A stretch of 64,000 bases of DNA, taken from the NCBI RefSeq assembly GCF_902498065.1, contig NZ_CABVIR010000005.1:248001-312000 (forward strand), in the 5' to 3' direction. The stretch is from Pseudomonas fluorescens (GTDB lineage Bacteria; Pseudomonadota; Gammaproteobacteria; Pseudomonadales; Pseudomonadaceae). Positions within the stretch are counted from its first letter, which is position 1; the number at the start of each line of letters is the position of its first letter. Shown in pieces: positions 60,080 to 64,000 of the stretch. Below the pieces are notes generated by a model. It was not told the DNA's origin. It did no database searches and was given only the letters and a program-made list of their open reading frames with translations. The position numbers and the translations under genes were made by a program.

Positions 60080-61137
60080 GGCAGCTGCACCCGTGGTTTG
60101 GTTTCGATGAAAATCGCCCAGCTCGACATGAACAGCGCGGCGATCAACGGTCCGATGACAAAGCCATTGAGTCCGAAAATCGCCAGGCCACCGAGGGTCG
60201 AAATGAGGATCAGATAGTCCGGCATCTTTGTATCCTTGCCCACCAGGATCGGGCGCAGCACGTTGTCCACCAGCCCGATCACGAACACCCCGAACAGCCC
60301 CAGCACCACGCCCTGCCAGATCGCCCCGCTGAACAGGAAAAACGCGGCCACCGGCGCCCAGACAATCCCTGCGCCAACCGCCGGCAACAGCGACAAAAAC
60401 GCCATCAGCACCGCCCAGAGCAACGAGCTCGGGATGTCCAGAAACCAGAAAATAAAGCCGCCCAATGCACCTTGCGTGATTGCCACCAGCAGGTTGCCCT
60501 TCACCGTGGCGCGCACCACGCGGTTGAACTTGAGCTGCAAACGACGTTTCTGGTGTTCTTCCAGCGGCACGGCGGCGCGCACTTTGCGCGCCAGTTCTGC
60601 ACCGTCGCGCAAAAAGAAGAACAGCAGGTACAGCATGATGAAAAACCCCACCACGAAATCAAACGTACCCTGGCCGAAACTGAAGGCTTTGTTGGCGATG
60701 AACTCATTGCCCGTCACTGCGCTCTTGATGATTTTCTCCCGCAGCCCTTCCAGTTCGCCGATCCCCGCGCGATCGAGCAAATGCTGGAAGTACGGAGGCA
60801 GGCTGTGTTTGAAGTGCGTGACGTACCCGGCAATGTCCAGTTCGCCGCTTTCGATGCTTTTGTAAAGCGCCGCCCCTTCCTGAACCAGCAGAATACTGAG
60901 GATGATCACCGGCAGGATCGCGATGACCAGACAAATGCTCAATGTCAGCAGTGACGTCAGGTTGCGCTGCCAGCCGAACTTCAGTTGCAGGCGCCGCTGC
61001 AGCGGCGCGAAGAGAATGCCGAGAATCACCGCCCAGAACACCGCGCCGTAGAACGGCAGCAAAATCCAGATAAACGCGGCGGTCACCAGCCCCAGCAGAA
61101 TCACCAGTGATTTGTCTTGTACCGTCTCTTCGCTCAT
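60076..61137 (-). CDS. AI-2E family permease
   Basis: Seven-to-eight-helix membrane protein of 353 residues of the YdiK/TqsA/PerM group. Helices at about 10-45 (ILLGLVTAAFIWILLPFYGAVFWAVIL), 65-85, 155-175 and a C-terminal bundle; conserved FWFLDIPSSLLWAVLMAFLSLLPAVGAGIVWAP and GLVDNVLRPILVGKDTKMPD, the hallmark loop. Substrate not assignable: group members include AI-2 and Na+ transporters, and the AI-2 label is only a family name. Divergent from trhP. Confidence 0.85.
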   Translation of the reverse strand: MSEETVQDKSLVILLGLVTAAFIWILLPFYGAVFWAVILGILFAPLQRRLQLKFGWQRNLTSLLTLSICLVIAILPVIILSILLVQEGAALYKSIESGELDIAGYVTHFKHSLPPYFQHLLDRAGIGELEGLREKIIKSAVTGNEFIANKAFSFGQGTFDFVVGFFIMLYLLFFFLRDGAELARKVRAAVPLEEHQKRRLQLKFNRVVRATVKGNLLVAITQGALGGFIFWFLDIPSSLLWAVLMAFLSLLPAVGAGIVWAPVAAFFLFSGAIWQGVVLGLFGVFVIGLVDNVLRPILVGKDTKMPDYLILISTLGGLAIFGLNGFVIGPLIAALFMSSWAIFIETKPRVQLP

Positions 61138-61311
61138 GTCCGATCCATGTCAGTCCGCAGGGCACAGGCCCTTGAAGCAAGAGCCGTTCTGATGCTTAGT
61201 CCGCCACGGTTCGCGCGAGTGCCATCCGTTTGTTCATCAAGCATAGATCCAGATCAAGGTACGCCGCGGACAAGCCGATTACCCTCGGTGGTTTTTGCGA
61301 TCGACCCGCCC

Positions 61312-62637
61312 ATGACCCTTTTCACACCTGAGCTGCTCGCCCCCGCCGGCACCCTGAAAAACATGCGTTATGCCTTTGCCTATGGCGCCGATGCGGTGTA
61401 TGCCGGTCAGCCGCGCTACAGCCTGCGGGTGCGCAATAACGAGTTTGATCATGCCAACCTGGCGCTCGGCATTCGCGAGGCCCAGGCCCAGGGCAAGCGC
61501 TTTTACGTGGTGGTGAACATCGCCCCGCACAACGCCAAACTCAAAACCTTCCTCAAGGACCTGGAGCCGGTGATTGCCATGGCGCCGGACGCGCTGATCA
61601 TGTCCGACCCGGGCCTGATCATGCTGGTGCGTCGGCACTTCCCGCAGATGCCGATTCACCTGTCGGTGCAAGCCAACACGGTCAACTGGGCGAGTGTCGA
61701 GTTCTGGCAGCAACAAGGCTTGAGCCGGATCATCCTGTCGCGGGAACTGTCCCTGGAAGAAATCGCCGAAATCCGCCAGCAAGTGCCCACCATGGAACTG
61801 GAAGTGTTCGTCCACGGCGCGTTGTGCATGGCCTATTCCGGGCGCTGCCTGCTGTCGGGCTACATGAACAAACGCGATGCCAATCAGGGCAGTTGCACCA
61901 ATGCCTGTCGCTGGAAGTACTCGGCGCAGCAGGCCACGGAAAATCATCTCGGCGAAATCGTGCAGACCTTCCAGCCCGAACCGACACTGGGAATTGGCGC
62001 GCCCACCGACCAGGTGTTCCTGTTGCAGGAAGCCAACCGCCCCGACGAACTGATGCCGGCCTTCGAAGACGAACACGGCACCTACATCATGAATGCCAAG
62101 GACCTGCGCGCCGTGCAGCACGTCGAGCGTCTGACGCAGATGGGCGTGCATTCGCTGAAAATCGAAGGGCGAACCAAATCTCACTTTTACTGCGCGCGCA
62201 CGACTCAGGTTTATCGCCGGGCGATCGACGATGCGGTGGCCGGTCGCGAGTTCGACCGCAGCCTGATGAGCGATCTGGAATCCCTCGCCCAGCGCGGCTA
62301 CACCGAAGGTTTTCTGCGTCGGCACGTGCATGACGAATATCAGAATTATCAGAACGGCAGCTCGGTGTCGGAGCGGCAACAGTTTGTCGGTGAGCTGACC
62401 GGCGAGCGGCGTGATCGGCTGGCGGAAGTCAAAGTGAAGAACCGCTTTGGCCTGGGCGATCACATGGAACTGATGACGCCCAAGGGCAACTTCCACTTCG
62501 ATTTGCACCAGTTGCAGAACGTCAAAGGCCAGCCCATCGAAGTGGCACCGGGGGATGGGCACACCGTGTACCTGCCGATTCCGGATGCGGTGGATTTGCG
62601 CTTCGGGTTGTTGATGCGGGATGTGAGCGGGGTGTAA
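61312..62637 (+). CDS. trhP: peptidase U32 family tRNA hydroxylation protein TrhP/YegQ
   Basis: Protein of 441 residues from ATG 61312, needed for 5-hydroxyuridine formation at tRNA wobble position 34 in E. coli (prephenate-dependent). The U32 signature EVFVHGALCMAYSGRCLLSGYM lies at about 167-188, with further Cys in GSCTNACRW, likely ligating a cluster. YegQ-like start LFTPELLAPAGTLKNMRYAF. The frame is open to 61117, but those codons are not similar. The divergent gap to the AI-2E gene is 174 bases. Confidence 0.92.
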   Translation: MTLFTPELLAPAGTLKNMRYAFAYGADAVYAGQPRYSLRVRNNEFDHANLALGIREAQAQGKRFYVVVNIAPHNAKLKTFLKDLEPVIAMAPDALIMSDPGLIMLVRRHFPQMPIHLSVQANTVNWASVEFWQQQGLSRIILSRELSLEEIAEIRQQVPTMELEVFVHGALCMAYSGRCLLSGYMNKRDANQGSCTNACRWKYSAQQATENHLGEIVQTFQPEPTLGIGAPTDQVFLLQEANRPDELMPAFEDEHGTYIMNAKDLRAVQHVERLTQMGVHSLKIEGRTKSHFYCARTTQVYRRAIDDAVAGREFDRSLMSDLESLAQRGYTEGFLRRHVHDEYQNYQNGSSVSERQQFVGELTGERRDRLAEVKVKNRFGLGDHMELMTPKGNFHFDLHQLQNVKGQPIEVAPGDGHTVYLPIPDAVDLRFGLLMRDVSGV

Positions 62638-62694
62638 TTTTCGATCTACACCTGTTCTTCTGAAACACTGCCAGCTCCCACAGAGGGCGCGGTG

Positions 62695-63561
62695 TTATTG
62701 GGTGAACTCTTCGCGCAACATCGCCACAAACGCTTCTCGCGCCGGGTGAACCCCGGCGTTTTCATGCCAGTAGAACAGGTTGTCGATGGCGGTCAGTTCG
62801 GGGAACTCATACCCCGCGCAACCGGCGCCTTGGGCGTACTGATCGAACACCCCCTTAGGCACCAGCGCGATCCCCGCCCCTGCGCTGACGCACCCGACAA
62901 TCGCGCCGTAACTCGCCAGGCTGACAATCGGCAGCGCCTGCCCCTGGCGCAACAACCAATGCTCCAGCGCCGCGCGGTATGGACACCCCTGAGGCCACAT
63001 GAACACGGTCTTGTCCTGCAAATCAGCGATCTCACGCAGCGGCCCCAGCGACGTCGAGGCAATCAGCAGCAGCTCCTCGCGGTACATCGGCGTGCGCTTG
63101 AGTTGTGAGCGCTCGACATCCACCGCGACAATCGCGCCGTCGAGCCGGTGACTGACCGTGTCATCGAGCAATTGGCCCCAGGTGCCGGTGGTCAGTTCCA
63201 GCGCCACCGCCGGATAACGCTTGTGGAATTTGGCGAGTAAACGCGGCAAGCGACCGGTGGCCGACGATTCGATGGCGCCGATACGCAACGGGCCGGATGG
63301 CTCGGCGGCGGGGTCGACCGCCCGCTTGGCTTCCGCCGTCATGGCCAGAATCTTCGAGGCGTAGGCCAGAAAAGTCTGCCCCGACGGGCTGATGCGCAAC
63401 CCTCTGCCTTCGCGGATAAACAACGCGACGCCCAACTCGGCTTCCAGCGATTTGATCCGTGCCGTGATGTTCGACGGCACGCAATGCAACAGCTCGGCTG
63501 CCCGGGCGATGCTGCCGACGTCGGCCACGGTCTTGAACATGCGAATCTGCGCCAGCTCCAT
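62695..63561 (-). CDS. LysR family transcriptional regulator
   Basis: Regulator of 288 residues. Winged helix-turn-helix in the first 60 residues (MFKTVADVGSIARAAELLHC, SNITARIKSLEAELG), then a PBP-like effector domain (LRIGAIESSATGRLPRLLAKF from about 92). Divergent from an EamA exporter with a 96-base shared region, so it probably regulates that exporter. Its effector is unknown. The Gly/Tyr-rich C-terminal end EFPELTAIDNLFYWHENA is normal for the family. Confidence 0.92.
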   Translation of the reverse strand: MELAQIRMFKTVADVGSIARAAELLHCVPSNITARIKSLEAELGVALFIREGRGLRISPSGQTFLAYASKILAMTAEAKRAVDPAAEPSGPLRIGAIESSATGRLPRLLAKFHKRYPAVALELTTGTWGQLLDDTVSHRLDGAIVAVDVERSQLKRTPMYREELLLIASTSLGPLREIADLQDKTVFMWPQGCPYRAALEHWLLRQGQALPIVSLASYGAIVGCVSAGAGIALVPKGVFDQYAQGAGCAGYEFPELTAIDNLFYWHENAGVHPAREAFVAMLREEFTQ

Positions 63562-63657
63562 ACATCACCCAAAGTGAACAGTTAACGCAGTATAAGTCAG
63601 TTGTGGCGAACGATCCGTGTTCTGATACTTGAAGCATCTGCCCACAGGTGCCCGACC

Positions 63658-64000
63658 ATGCCAACGCTCTCAACCGCCGCCTCTCCCCTCAAAATCATCC
63701 TGGCCATGGCCTTCGTCGTCGCGTGCTGGGGGTATTCCCCAACCGGTATCCACATCGGCTTGCAAGCCTATGACCCCGGGCATCTGGCGTTGCTGCGGTT
63801 TCTGATCGCGTCATTGTTCATGGCGCTGGTCGCGGGGTTCAAAGGCATCAGTCTGCCGAACCTGCGCGATTTGCCGCTGCTGTTCGGCCTCGGTTTTTTT
63901 GCGGTGAGCCTGCATCACGTGGCGATCAATTTTGGTCAGCAAGGGATCAGCGCCGGAGCGTCCAGCGTGTTGGCGCAATCGACGCCATTGTTCAGCACGC
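63658..64000 (+). CDS. EamA/DMT family transporter, N-terminal part
   Basis: First 114 residues, cut by the window end. Starts TLSTAASPLKIILAMAFVVA and shows the DMT pattern: helix 1 with CWGYSPTGIHIGLQAY, LLRFLIASLFMALVAGF for helix 2, PLLFGLGFFAVSLHHVAIN for helix 3, and the SAGASSVLAQSTPLF repeat typical of EamA. Likely exports an amino acid or metabolite. It is divergent from the LysR gene. Confidence 0.88.
   Translation, partial: MPTLSTAASPLKIILAMAFVVACWGYSPTGIHIGLQAYDPGHLALLRFLIASLFMALVAGFKGISLPNLRDLPLLFGLGFFAVSLHHVAINFGQQGISAGASSVLAQSTPLFST

Noticed and set aside
1..64000. CRISPR arrays, tRNA or rRNA genes, phage, transposase, toxin-antitoxin or defence loci
   Set aside because: Read through on both strands; no repeat array, cloverleaf gene, integrase or defence-type domain was seen. 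The content is core-genome.

Overview
The window looks like a stretch of core chromosome from a Pseudomonas of the P. fluorescens group. This rests on protein content, high-GC codon usage, dispersed REP palindromes with GCGGGCTTGCCCGC- and GCCAGC-type cores, and gene order. From memory, the order follows blocks of the P. aeruginosa PAO1 map (dusA-tal-rssC-rssB-pilZ-mlaA; queF-cupredoxin-copRS; lolCDE to slt), but no comparison was run. About 53 protein genes are supported. I see no rRNA or tRNA gene, CRISPR array, prophage, insertion sequence or recognisable defence or secretion island.

Layout. 0.3-7.6 kb: dusA, tal, the rssC/rssB partner-switch pair, a small PilZ protein, mlaA, a degraded HAD hydrolase relative, a DUF4404 protein and queF. 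7.6-10.4 kb: a periplasmic cupredoxin divergent from copRS, with a CopR-type palindrome between them. 10.5-17.9 kb: lolC-lolD-lolE (with a terminator hairpin before lolE), a second PilZ-like protein, a glycerophosphodiester phosphodiesterase, sthA and apbE. 17.9-30.7 kb: a citrate-type MHS transporter, an extended gap, mfd, csiV, a SWIM-SNF2 helicase, methylthioinosine phosphorylase, nagZ and psrA. 30.7-39.6 kb: the SOS pair lexA-sulA behind two LexA boxes, three small conserved genes, topA and fadBA. 39.6-50.6 kb: a 0.6-kb non-coding stretch, a universal stress protein, uup, slt, an MsbA-like exporter, pdxB and a MATE pump. 50.7-64 kb: tusA, rlmM, acnA, a CPBP protease, aer, a shikimate-dehydrogenase-like protein, three small uncharacterised genes, an AI-2E-type permease, trhP, a LysR regulator and the start of an EamA exporter that runs off the window.

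Functional themes. Several genes serve the envelope (mlaA, lolCDE, nagZ, slt, csiV, apbE, the MsbA-like pump). Others cover genome maintenance (mfd, lexA, sulA, topA, uup), tRNA/rRNA modification (dusA, queF, tusA, rlmM, trhP), and fatty-acid catabolism with its regulator (psrA, fadBA). Regulatory sites that can be read directly include two LexA boxes, two overlapping PsrA-type boxes, one CopR-type box, and many intrinsic terminators between convergent or tandem genes.

I did not find a convincing new multi-gene system. The items most worth a second look are the HAD pseudoenzyme, the MlaA without a lipobox, the terminator inside lolCDE, the repeat-rich gap/mfd intergenic region, the non-coding stretch between fadB and 40.2 kb, and the small-protein cluster at 58.9-60.1 kb.
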